A stretch of DNA of 33,903 nt from Planctomycetota bacterium (lineage in GTDB: Bacteria; Planctomycetota; Phycisphaerae; Phycisphaerales; UBA1924). Below the pieces are notes generated by a model, which saw only the letters and a program-made list of their open reading frames with translations, ran no database searches and had not been told where the DNA came from. Shown piece by piece: positions 1 to 7,204 of this stretch. Within the stretch, counting starts at the first letter, position 1. Each line of letters opens with the position of its first letter. The DNA lies in NCBI GenBank assembly GCA_030950285.1, contig JAUZRR010000046.1:1-33903 (forward strand), in the 5' to 3' direction. The position numbers and the translations under genes were made by a program.

Positions 1-108
1 GAGATCGGACGACTTGGCGGGGTCGGCGGGTGCGGCGGGGTCGGGATAGGCCGTGAGGCTTGCGTCGCGTTCGAGGTGCTGGGCTGAGAGCGGGCTTCGG
101 CGTGTCAT
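1..108 (-). CDS. Possible 5' end of a minus-strand gene (partial, unknown)
   Basis: An open frame runs from an ATG at 108 to the window edge with no stop. It begins MTRRSPLSAQHLERDASLTA and continues with a Pro/Ala/Asp-rich stretch. It would be divergent from the M42 peptidase. No strong ribosome binding site lies close to the ATG (a GGGGAG is about 18 nt away) and 36 codons are too few to identify a family. It could be chance in a GC-rich sequence. Confidence 0.3.
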   Translation of the reverse strand, partial: MTRRSPLSAQHLERDASLTAYPDPAAPADPAKSSDL

Positions 109-200
109 GGCGGAGTGTAGAGGGCTCCCCTATCGTTGCGGGCTGCCGGTTGAATCGGCGGGCACGCGGGGACTCGAGTTCACGATACGGGAGATGTACC

Positions 201-1340
201 TTGGCAAAGCGCAGCACGAAGAAAACAGCGAAAAAGAAGGCCTCGAAGAAGTCGGGGACCGGCACCTTGAAGAGTTCGGGCTCGCGGGGGCTGAACCTTG
301 ACCTGCTGACCCGCCTGTGCGAAACGCCCGGCGTGCCCGGGCGCGAGGAACGGGTCCGGGCGCTGATCGAAAGCGAGATCGACGGCCTGTTTGACAAGGT
401 CGAGACCGACGTGATGGGCTCGCTGATCTGCACCCGCAACGCCCGCGGCCGGGGGGCGAATCCCACGCGGGTCATGCTGCTCTGCCACATGGACGAGATC
501 GGGTTTTACGTCTCGCATATCGACGACAAGGGCTTTATCTGGATCAACCCGGCCGGGGGGTTTGACCCGCGGAACCTGTTCTCCCGCCGGGTGCTGGTCT
601 GCACCAACAACGGCGACTACCACGGCGTGATGAACCCGGGGGGACGACCCATTCATATCTCTGCACCGGAAGAACGGACGAAGGTGCCCGCGGTCAAGGA
701 GTTCTTTGTTGATATCGGGATGTCTGCTGCGCAGGTCGGCAAGAAGGTCAGGATCGGGGACTACATCGTGATGGACGAACCGGCGCGGGAGATGGGGGAC
801 AAGTTCGTCTCCAAAGCGCTCGACAACCGCGTTGCCTGCTGGCTGGGGATCGAGGCGATCCGGGAGCTGGTACGGCTCGGGGGGTCGAACAAATGCGAGG
901 TCGTCGTGGCGTTTACGACGCAGGAAGAGGTCGGGCTGCGCGGGGCCAAGACCGCGAGCTTCGCGGTCCGTCCCGACATCGGCTTTGGGATCGACGTGAC
1001 TCTTTCGTGCGATACGCCGGGTGTTCCTGCCAGCGAGGCGGTCACCCATCAGGGCAAGGGGTTCGGGCTGCACGTCAAGGACGGGTCGTTTATCGCTGAC
1101 CACGAGCTGATCGATCGGGTCGAGGCACTGGCGACCAAACGCAACATCGCGTATCAGCGGACGATCCTCGGCGCGGGCGGGCAGGACGGCGCAGCGGCAC
1201 AACAAGCGGCAGCCGGGGCCAAAGCGATCGGGATCACCGTTGGCACGCGGTACATCCATACGGTGACGGAGATGATCGACAAGGGGGACTTGGGTGCGGC
1301 ACGCGACATCCTTGCGAGGTTCCTCGCTGAGGCGAAGTAA
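201..1340 (+). CDS. M42 family metallo-aminopeptidase with Lys-rich N-terminal tail
   Basis: This is a cytosolic dinuclear-metal aminopeptidase of the M42 (FrvX/cellulase M, glutamyl aminopeptidase-like) family, which trims N-terminal residues from peptides and usually forms a large dodecamer. The TTG at 201 was chosen because GGGAG sits 7-12 nt upstream and longer versions add only non-conserved sequence. This gives 379 residues. All expected metal and catalytic residues are visible: His96 and Asp98 (CHMDEIG), bridging Asp208 (KALDNR), Glu242/Glu243 (TQEEVG), Asp265 (GIDVT) and His353 (YIHTV). Residues 2-30 form a Lys/Ser/Thr-rich tail that is not part of the M42 fold. The gene is followed by a terminator shared with the convergent response regulator. 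The family call is secure; the substrate is unknown. Confidence 0.9.
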   Translation: MAKRSTKKTAKKKASKKSGTGTLKSSGSRGLNLDLLTRLCETPGVPGREERVRALIESEIDGLFDKVETDVMGSLICTRNARGRGANPTRVMLLCHMDEIGFYVSHIDDKGFIWINPAGGFDPRNLFSRRVLVCTNNGDYHGVMNPGGRPIHISAPEERTKVPAVKEFFVDIGMSAAQVGKKVRIGDYIVMDEPAREMGDKFVSKALDNRVACWLGIEAIRELVRLGGSNKCEVVVAFTTQEEVGLRGAKTASFAVRPDIGFGIDVTLSCDTPGVPASEAVTHQGKGFGLHVKDGSFIADHELIDRVEALATKRNIAYQRTILGAGGQDGAAAQQAAAGAKAIGITVGTRYIHTVTEMIDKGDLGAARDILARFLAEAK

Positions 1341-1390
1341 GCCCGCCCCCTCTCGTTGTTCTGAGGGTGTCCAAAACCGTTTCCAGACGA

Positions 1391-1424
1391 AAGGCCCCGG
1401 GGCGAATCGCTCCGGGGCTCTTTC
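1391..1424. terminator. Bidirectional intrinsic terminator
   Basis: GCCCCGG (1394-1400) pairs perfectly with CCGGGGC (1412-1418) around an 11-nt loop. An AAAG-rich left flank and a CTCTTTC right flank follow. It lies between the convergent M42 peptidase and response-regulator genes and could end both transcripts. Confidence 0.75.
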
Positions 1425-1457
1425 GTGCGTCTGGTTCCCGGAATCCGGGCGAGAGAA

Positions 1458-2036
1458 TCAGTGGACGAGGTTGGTTGCCGCTTCGATGGATTCGACCACC
1501 TGGCGGACCTGGAACGGCTTGCGGAGGAACCCCTCGAAGCCTTGCGAGCGCAGGCCGTGGGCCTGGGTGTCGGTGAGTTTGCCGCTCATCGCGATGATTT
1601 TGGTCATTTGGAGTGAGTCGGAGCTTTGGACGAGTTGGGCGACTTTGTGGGCTTCGTCATCCCCGAGGTGGATATCGAGCAGCAGGACGTGGGGCTTGGC
1701 CCGTTCGCATTCGAGGCCGGCTTCGAAGGCGCTGTTGGCGGTCGTGACCTCGTAGTTGGTCTGTTCGGTGAGGACCTTTCGGAGCACTTCCACGACCTCG
1801 GCGTCGTCGTCAACGATGAGGACGCGGGTGCGGCCGCTGCTGAGCCCGTCGAGGGGTATCCCGTGTGAGCGCATGAATTTGACCAGCTCAGCCAGTGGAA
1901 TCCTCCGGTCTTTTGAGCCGGGGATTCGGTAGCCCTTGAGCGAGCCGGAATCGAACCATTTGGAAACCGTTCGAGGGGCGACATTGCAAATCTTCGCGAC
2001 CTCTCCGGTTGTCAGGACATCCTTCTCGATTGGCAT
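1458..2036 (-). CDS. Response regulator with N-terminal excisionase/MerR-like HTH and C-terminal receiver domain
   Basis: This is a two-component regulator of 192 residues with reversed domain order. Residues 8-57 form a winged HTH of the excisionase/BldC/MerR type (TTGEVAKICNVAPRTVSKW, then a G-YRIPGSKDRRIP wing). Residues 70-187 form a CheY-like receiver with the acidic pair Asp76/Asp77, phospho-acceptor Asp121 (LLLDIHL), Ser151 (AMSG) and Lys173 (LRKPF), so it should be phosphorylatable. The ATG at 2036 was chosen over an upstream ATG at 2069 because GGAGAGG lies just before it. No histidine kinase is adjacent, so it is an orphan regulator. It is divergent from the secreted HEAT protein, with a 12-bp palindrome between them. 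Its target genes are unknown. Confidence 0.88.
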   Translation of the reverse strand: MPIEKDVLTTGEVAKICNVAPRTVSKWFDSGSLKGYRIPGSKDRRIPLAELVKFMRSHGIPLDGLSSGRTRVLIVDDDAEVVEVLRKVLTEQTNYEVTTANSAFEAGLECERAKPHVLLLDIHLGDDEAHKVAQLVQSSDSLQMTKIIAMSGKLTDTQAHGLRSQGFEGFLRKPFQVRQVVESIEAATNLVH

Positions 2037-2161
2037 CGTCTCACCTCTCCGAACATCTTGAGCGGGCATGCCGACCGAAAGCCGGCTTCTCTGGCGATCG
2101 GCGATGGGCGAGCCGGTCTTGACCGTTGGAGGCGTTACAGGCGGATTTGGGGGTTTCCGGA

Positions 2162-2173
2162 CGAGAATTCTCG
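2162..2173. promoter_or_regulatory. 12-bp perfect palindrome in a divergent promoter region (candidate operator)
   Basis: CGAGAATTCTCG is a perfect 12-bp palindrome between the divergent response-regulator and HEAT-protein genes. It lies about 65 bp upstream of the -35 proposed for the HEAT gene. An operator role is inference only; EcoRI-type symmetry also arises by chance. Confidence 0.3.
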
Positions 2174-2236
2174 ATGATTTGGCGGTTCTGACGGGGGTAT
2201 CGCAGTCCCGAAGGGCTCAAAGAAATCCGGTGTGGA

Positions 2237-2266
2237 TTGACACATGGGCGTCCGGGGGTGTAGATT
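2237..2266 (+). promoter_or_regulatory. Sigma70-type promoter
   Basis: TTGACA (2237-2242, perfect -35) is followed after 18 bp by TAGATT (2261-2266, 4/6 match to -10). It would give a leader of about 165 nt before the GTG start of the secreted HEAT-repeat protein. This is the best consensus promoter in the window. Confidence 0.6.
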
Positions 2267-2438
2267 GCCGCCCCTGCCTTGGCGGAAGAGGCATCTTTAT
2301 GCGACCTTTGGGCGTACCGTTGGTCGCAACCAGTCTTCGGCCGAAGGGGGCCGGAGTTGTGTGTCGCAGTTTTGCAACGAACAGAAACCTTTCAACGCAG
2401 GAGAACCTGCGTCGTTTCCCTGCCTTGAGGAGTCAACC

Positions 2439-4613
2439 GTGCGTCGAACGCCGAGTGGTCGTGTTCTCTGTGTCGTGGCTTCCACGCTCACGCTTCTGGC
2501 AGCCTCGGGCACCACGCTGGCCCAGGCGGATGATCCCGCCTCGCCGGAGCAGAAGTTGCGTGACTTCATCCACTATGTCCTGATCGATCGTCCCGACGCG
2601 GCCGAGCTTATCGGGCAGCAGTTGCTCGACGGCGACCTGCCGCCGCAGGCGTTTGCCGACCTCGTCGACAGCACCGGAGAGTTTCAACGGTTCCGTCAGG
2701 CGATCGGCGAGGCGATGCGTCGCGACGTCGGCGGTTCGCTTGAAGCAACCGCCGCGGCGCTCGAGCGTCGCTACGAGGGGGGCAAGCTCGAGCGGGCCCG
2801 TTCGCCGGTGGAGATCGATCGCAACATCGACCTGCTCACCGGGCAGTTGCAGGGGCGTTACCTCGCGACGCAGCGTCTGCTTGCTGCGGGGGAGTATTCG
2901 GTGCCGCAACTGTTCGAGGCGTTGGTGGATACGAGCGACCCGGAACTTCAGGCGATCGCGCAGCAGATTCTTGTGGACATGGGTTCGCAGTCGGTGATGC
3001 CGCTGTGTGTGGCGTTGCTCTCTGAGAGCGGTCCGAGGCAGCAGCTCATCGCCGAGGTGCTGGGGATCAAGAACTACCGGACCGCGGTGCCGTTCCTTGC
3101 GGAGGTCATGGAGAAGACCAGCGAGCCGGAGGTCCGTGAGGCGTGCTCTCGGGCGATCTCGAACCTGCAAGGGACGGCGGGGCACTCGGTTTCGGGGTTG
3201 TACCTGGCGTTGGGTGAGGCGTTCTACGCCGAGCGTCCCGAGGTCACCAGCTTCCCCGGTGAGGATCACCAGCTCGTCTGGTCGTACACGCCCTCGGCGC
3301 CTTCGGTTGCGTTGACCGCGACCCCGGTGCTGACCGAGGTCTACCACGAAGCGATGGCGATGCAGATGGCCGAGCGTGCGTTGAGCCACGAGGGGCGGAA
3401 CATCGACGCGGCCTCGCTTTGGGTCGCGGCAAACATCAAGCGGGATATCGAACAACCGTCCGACTACGAGAACCCGGTCTATGGCTCGGACCGCCGGGAG
3501 CCGGCGTACTTCGCGGTCGCGGCGGGGATGCCGGTCGATCAGCGTGTGCTTGCCCGGGGGATCGACACCCGCAACACGCCGCTGGCGCGGGCTGCGATCG
3601 CCGCGATCGAGGAGATCGCCGGTGGGTCGCAGCTGTGGTCGGGGATGGACAACCGCCGCCCGCTGGTCGAGGCGCTGGGGTATGCCAACCGTCGGGTGCA
3701 GTACGAAGCGGCGTTGGCGTTCGGGAGCGCCCAGCCGACCAACGACTTTGAGGGTGCGTCCCGTGTGGTTCCGCTGCTTGCCAGCGCGATCCGTGACGCG
3801 TCGGAGCGGTACGCGATTGTGCTGACCGACGATGTCGAGGCGTATCAACAGGTGCGGGGGATCCTGACCGGGCAGGGCTACACCGTGCTGCCTCGGGGCG
3901 GCTCGGCGAGTGAACTCGAGGGCTCGATCGCCGAGGCGGCGGGGATCGACGTCATCGTGACCATGCTCCCGAGTGCCCGTTCGCTCGATTCGGTGGATCA
4001 GATCAGGTACAGCGCCAAGCTGGCGGTGACGCCGATGCTGGTGATGCTCCCTCCTGACGAAGCGGCGGCGCTCTCGCCCAGGTATGAGCGCGATCCGATG
4101 GTGATGGTCCGGCGTGTGGGCCTTCCCGCCGAGGCAATCGCCGGTGCTGTGAAGGCGTTGGTCGAGGATGCGTCGGGTGGTCCGATTACCTCGGCCGAGG
4201 CTCGTGACTATTCCGAGCGGGCGGTTTCGGTGCTGCGTGATCTGGCGATCAGCGGCAGTGAGGTGTTCGACGTCCGGGACGCGACTTCGTCTCTGGTCGG
4301 TGCGGTGGCGGATGCCTCGGGCGGCCGTCGCCTGGCGATCGCCGAGGTGCTCTCGCTGATCGACGATGCGCGGGCCCAGCGCGAGGTCGCCGATGTCGCG
4401 ATGGCGACCTCGGGCGGCGAGCGTGCGGCGCTGCTCCGTCTTGTAGCCGACTCTGCCAAGCGGTTTGGTAATCGGCTTGAGGATCGTCAGGTCAGCCGTG
4501 TGATCGAGATCGCCAAGAGCGACTCGGCGGTGGAATCGCTCGCGGCGGCGGCGTTGCTGGGGGCGCTGGGTGTGCCCAACGAGGACTTCCTGCCTCAGCT
4601 TCTTGGGCAGTAG
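2439..4613 (+). CDS. Secreted HEAT-repeat-like protein with a degenerate receiver-like domain
   Basis: The start is a GTG at 2439, preceded by GAGGAG (2427-2432), giving 724 residues. The N-terminus is a Sec signal peptide (basic VRRTPSGR, hydrophobic core, AQA cleavage near residue 30). Residues about 60-265 and 575-720 are helical Ala/Glu/Leu-rich repeats typical of HEAT/armadillo folds. Residues about 458-575 look like a CheY receiver: YAIVLTDDVEAY carries the acidic pair and GYTVLPRGG the following strand. The phospho-acceptor Asp, conserved Ser/Thr and Lys are absent (the strand reads DVIVTMLP), so it is a pseudo-receiver and probably periplasmic. The gene lies just upstream of the pilin locus but is separated from it by a strong terminator. 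Its function is unknown; a protein-binding scaffold is an inference. Confidence 0.75.
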   Translation: MRRTPSGRVLCVVASTLTLLAASGTTLAQADDPASPEQKLRDFIHYVLIDRPDAAELIGQQLLDGDLPPQAFADLVDSTGEFQRFRQAIGEAMRRDVGGSLEATAAALERRYEGGKLERARSPVEIDRNIDLLTGQLQGRYLATQRLLAAGEYSVPQLFEALVDTSDPELQAIAQQILVDMGSQSVMPLCVALLSESGPRQQLIAEVLGIKNYRTAVPFLAEVMEKTSEPEVREACSRAISNLQGTAGHSVSGLYLALGEAFYAERPEVTSFPGEDHQLVWSYTPSAPSVALTATPVLTEVYHEAMAMQMAERALSHEGRNIDAASLWVAANIKRDIEQPSDYENPVYGSDRREPAYFAVAAGMPVDQRVLARGIDTRNTPLARAAIAAIEEIAGGSQLWSGMDNRRPLVEALGYANRRVQYEAALAFGSAQPTNDFEGASRVVPLLASAIRDASERYAIVLTDDVEAYQQVRGILTGQGYTVLPRGGSASELEGSIAEAAGIDVIVTMLPSARSLDSVDQIRYSAKLAVTPMLVMLPPDEAAALSPRYERDPMVMVRRVGLPAEAIAGAVKALVEDASGGPITSAEARDYSERAVSVLRDLAISGSEVFDVRDATSSLVGAVADASGGRRLAIAEVLSLIDDARAQREVADVAMATSGGERAALLRLVADSAKRFGNRLEDRQVSRVIEIAKSDSAVESLAAAALLGALGVPNEDFLPQLLGQ

Positions 4614-4646
4614 AGCATGTTCTGCTGAATATGGAAGCGTTCTTTG

Positions 4647-4683
4647 CACGCGGTGGGCACTTGCCCGCCGCGTGTTTCTTTTT
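4647..4683 (+). terminator. Strong intrinsic terminator after the HEAT-repeat gene
   Basis: A 12-bp stem (4647-4658 with 4663-4674, one G-U pair) closes a 4-nt ACTT loop and is followed by TTTCTTTTT (4675-4683). It separates the HEAT gene from the pilin operon. Confidence 0.9.
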
Positions 4684-5053
4684 GCACGCGCGGAGGTATC
4701 GAGTAGACCAGTCGCGAGTTCGACCAGTGCTTGCCCGTCGTGCATTCTGTTACCCGGACCACGATTCGGGGCGTTATCGGCGTGCGCAGGGGTGCGTGTT
4801 GCCTCATCGCGCGGAGTGTCTGGCACAAGTGGTACAAGCCAAACCCCCGCAGGCGAAGCACTTTGGGTGTCACCCAAGCTCGGCGGGATGACGACCGATG
4901 GAAGCACGGTGAGGGAAGGTCGGTCGTGCGGAGGAGTACGTCCTGTCTGTCCCATCGACGGCGGTGCTGTTTGCCGCGGTTGCTCGAAACAGTCAATAGC
5001 CAACCGGGTGGTTAGCCGGTCGCAAGTGTTCTGTGTGTGAAGGAGTGCTCAAC
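4684..5053 (+). other. Long gene-free leader upstream of the first pilin gene
   Basis: This 370-bp stretch has no convincing coding frame. It holds a small hairpin (TTGGGT with ACCCAA near 4861-4877), an imperfect direct repeat TGGCACAAG/TGGTACAAG near 4820, and the pilin ribosome binding site AAGGAG (5040-5045). It should contain the promoter of the pilin locus, but no consensus -35/-10 pair is clear. No c-di-GMP riboswitch consensus was recognised. Confidence 0.4.
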
Positions 5054-5524
5054 ATGCAAGTTCGGAACTATCGTCGGAATCGTGCGTTTACGCTGGTCGA
5101 AATTCTCATCGTCGTGGTCATCCTCGGCATCCTCGCGGCGATTGTCGTCCCGCAGTTTACGAACGCTGCCAACGACGCCCGTGGTGGCAACGTGACGACG
5201 CAGCTGCAGACGCTGAACAACCAGACGGAGCTCTTCGCCGCCCGCAACAACGGCGAATACCCCGACTTTGACACCGATGGGTGGGGCGATGACGCCACCA
5301 GCGGCACCCTGATCGGTGATGACTACCTCAAGACCGCTCCGAACAACCCGGCGTGGAACCCCGCCGACAACGGGGGTGTTTTGGCCAACACGATCGAGAC
5401 CGTCACCGGGACCGTGTTCGGCTCGGCCGATGCCGCCTGGGTGTTCAACACCACGACCAACACCATCTATGCCTCGTATTACGACGAGGTCAACGGCGCC
5501 GTTACCACGACCGCGACCGACTGA
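5054..5524 (+). CDS. Type IV pilin / major pseudopilin (GspG-like)
   Basis: This 156-residue prepilin begins at ATG 5054, with AAGGAG 8 nt upstream. After a short basic leader (MQVRNYRRNRA) comes the class III signal FTLVEILIVVVILGILAA, followed by a globular domain. Prepilin peptidase would cut before Phe12 and N-methylate it; Glu16 is the conserved Glu5 of the mature pilin. The residue before the cut is Ala rather than the usual Gly. The N-terminal helix is nearly identical to that of the next gene, so the two are paralogues. It is the first gene of a run of prepilins leading to a secretin. A hairpin follows it, which may leave this first gene more highly expressed than the rest, as expected for a major subunit. 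Confidence 0.9.
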   Translation: MQVRNYRRNRAFTLVEILIVVVILGILAAIVVPQFTNAANDARGGNVTTQLQTLNNQTELFAARNNGEYPDFDTDGWGDDATSGTLIGDDYLKTAPNNPAWNPADNGGVLANTIETVTGTVFGSADAAWVFNTTTNTIYASYYDEVNGAVTTTATD

Positions 5525-5553
5525 TCGGTTGTCGTTCCAGTGAATCCAAGACC

Positions 5554-5588
5554 GGCCCGACGCCCGAAGGGGTGCCGGGCCGTTTCCT
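5554..5588 (+). terminator. Hairpin between first and second pilin genes (partial terminator)
   Basis: A 12-position stem (5554-5565 with 5570-5581, one A-C mismatch and one G-U) closes a GAAG loop and is followed by GTTTCCT. The short tail suggests partial termination or 3'-end stabilisation of the first pilin mRNA rather than a full stop. Confidence 0.65.
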
Positions 5589-5635
5589 GATAGAGGTCGC
5601 GGATGCGCGGCAAGGACGACCCAAGGGAGGAAGCG

Positions 5636-6070
5636 ATGCGGCGACGGACAACAAACGCGGGATTCACACTCGTCGAGATTCTGATCGTGGTGGTGATTCT
5701 CGGGATTCTTGCGGCGATCGTCGTGCCTCAGTACTTGGGGGCGACGCAAGACGCCACCGAGAAGACCGCGTTCCACGAGATGAAGCGGCTCCGCAAGGCG
5801 GTCGAGGTGTACCTGATCCGTCACGGCAACGGGCTGCCCGACGTTGAGGAAGGGGACCGGACGTGGGGAAGCCTCATCGCTGTTGGCGACTACCTCAAGA
5901 ACGCTCCGGTCAATCCGTATGTCGGGGGTGAGAACGCGGGCTACATCGTGCTCGGGGACAGCCCCGATGAAGCCTACCAGACCGACTACGGCTGGATTTA
6001 CAACCCGGATACCGGGGACATCTGGGCGGGCGGGTTTGACGCCAACGACAACCCCTATCCCAAGAACTGA
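5636..6070 (+). CDS. Type IV pseudopilin (GspG-like), second copy
   Basis: This 144-residue prepilin has the leader MRRRTTNAG, a cut before Phe10, and the FTLVEILIVVVILGILAA helix with Glu14 at mature position 5. The ATG at 5636 is preferred over 5603 because GGGAGG ends 5 nt before it and the shorter leader fits the class. The globular part (WGSLIAVGDYLKNAPVNPYVGG, then YGWIYNPDTGDIWAG) resembles GspG-type C-terminal folds, including the layer motif YLK-P-NPY shared with the first pilin. It is probably a pilus or pseudopilus subunit assembled in the inner membrane. Confidence 0.88.
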   Translation: MRRRTTNAGFTLVEILIVVVILGILAAIVVPQYLGATQDATEKTAFHEMKRLRKAVEVYLIRHGNGLPDVEEGDRTWGSLIAVGDYLKNAPVNPYVGGENAGYIVLGDSPDEAYQTDYGWIYNPDTGDIWAGGFDANDNPYPKN

Positions 6071-6103
6071 TCCGCCCGCGAAGAGGGCAAGGAGTTCCGC
6101 ACG

Positions 6104-6667
6104 ATGCACGACCAGGCAGCGAACATGCTCAGCCGACGCGACGGGTACACGCTCGTCGAGATGCTGCTGGTCATCCTGATCCTCGGGATCTCCGGGGCGT
6201 TGGTGATCCCGCACACGAGCCAGGCCCGTGTCTTGCGCATCCACGCGGCGGTCCGGACGCTTGTCTCGGATATCACCTACGCACAGACCGACGCGCTGGC
6301 GTACCAGCAGCGTCGCGCGTTGATCTTTGATGAGGCCGCCAACACCTACACCGTCGCCGAGATCACGGTATCCACCGGCGGCGACGTGACCTACACGCCG
6401 TTGTTCTATGCCGGGGGGCCGAGCGGGCAGCACGTCGTGGACTTCAACTCGGGATCCTTCGACGGCGCCCACATCCGTGCGGTTGATTTCGACGGCGATG
6501 GAGTCTTGATCTTTGACGAAATCGGCGCGCCGGTCCTGGATGCCGCGACCGATGCGGCCGCTTCGCTCGGGACGTTGTACATCGAAGGCCCGATGTCGAT
6601 CTTCCGGATCGACGTGACGCCCTACACCGGGCAGGTTGTGGTGCAAGAGGTCGATGCGCTGCCCTGA
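6104..6667 (+). CDS. Type IV minor pseudopilin (GspH-like)
   Basis: This 187-residue prepilin has the leader MHDQAANMLSRRDG, a cut before Tyr15, and YTLVEMLLVILILGISGA with Glu19 at mature position 5. AAGGAG lies about 8 nt before the ATG. The larger beta-rich C-terminal part (ADFDGDGVLIFDE-like and FRIDVTPYTGQVVV segments) and the unusual break in the hydrophobic helix fit a GspH/FimT-type minor pseudopilin that caps or initiates the fibre. It is 33 bp downstream of the second pilin and 44 bp upstream of a small membrane-protein gene, so it is probably cotranscribed with both. Confidence 0.85.
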   Translation: MHDQAANMLSRRDGYTLVEMLLVILILGISGALVIPHTSQARVLRIHAAVRTLVSDITYAQTDALAYQQRRALIFDEAANTYTVAEITVSTGGDVTYTPLFYAGGPSGQHVVDFNSGSFDGAHIRAVDFDGDGVLIFDEIGAPVLDAATDAAASLGTLYIEGPMSIFRIDVTPYTGQVVVQEVDALP

Positions 6668-6711
6668 GTCAGGGTGATCGTCCAACGCACGCGATTGACG
6701 AAAGGGTGGGT

Positions 6712-6972
6712 ATGGGTCAGGCACAGCAGGGTTCGGGTTCGTTCCGTCGGCGGTCGTTCCGGGCTGCGGGCATCACGCTCGCGTCGGTGTTCAGTCTGTT
6801 GATGTGGTCGCGGCTGAAGATGGTGACCGACACGCCTCGGATGGTGTATGCGGATCCCAAATCGGCCGAGACAACCGGTGGCGAGCCGCAGAGCAGACCA
6901 GAGCTTGCCCACGACGCCACGCCCTACCCGGACACCGAACCCACGCGCACGAATGGCGCGTTGCGCGAATAG
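6712..6972 (+). CDS. Small single-pass membrane protein in the pilin-secretin locus (unknown)
   Basis: This 86-residue protein is read from ATG 6712, preceded by AAAGGGTGG. A basic N-terminus (SFRRRSFR) is followed by one hydrophobic segment (AAGITLASVFSLLMW, about residues 20-35) and then a polar Pro/Thr/Glu-rich tail. The topology suggests an inner-membrane anchor with a short periplasmic tail. It sits 44 bp after the GspH-like gene and 232 bp before the secretin. It resembles no family I recognise. By position it could fill a linker role such as GspC, but no sequence supports that. Confidence 0.55.
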   Translation: MGQAQQGSGSFRRRSFRAAGITLASVFSLLMWSRLKMVTDTPRMVYADPKSAETTGGEPQSRPELAHDATPYPDTEPTRTNGALRE

Positions 6973-7204
6973 CGCGACCGATAAGCACGGCGCGGGCGGA
7001 TCTGGCTCGGCGCGTGCCACCCTTCCAGCGGGACTCGGTGCAAGCTGGTACCGGTTGTGACGGTTCCCAATACTCACAAACCGAAGAGTGCCCCCAAGTC
7101 CTCCCCATAACCGGACGAAAAGAGCAGGGCAATCCGCGCGCTCGGGCCGACACGGTGTCGGTTGGTTTCCCGATCGCGATCAAAAACGGCGGGGAAGACG
7201 AGCA

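Noticed and set aside
1942..1957. tRNA T-arm-like sequence (GGTTCGATTCCGGCTC on the minus strand)
   Set aside because: It falls in the coding sequence of the HTH-receiver protein (codons for W-F-D-S-G-S), and no acceptor, D or anticodon arm can be built around it.
4817..4836. Sigma54-like promoter (TGGCAC-N5-GTACA) upstream of the first pilin
   Set aside because: The -12 element lacks the essential GC pair at the right spacing, and it is over 200 bp from the gene; only half the consensus is present.
2433..5003. Long minus-strand open frame antisense to the HEAT-repeat gene
   Set aside because: It is Arg/His/Gln-rich with no motif or ribosome site; long antisense frames are expected in GC-rich genes with strong third-position bias.
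5012..6724. Long minus-strand open frame across the three pilin genes
   Set aside because: The plus strand holds three unmistakable prepilins with ribosome sites; the antisense frame has no recognisable protein.
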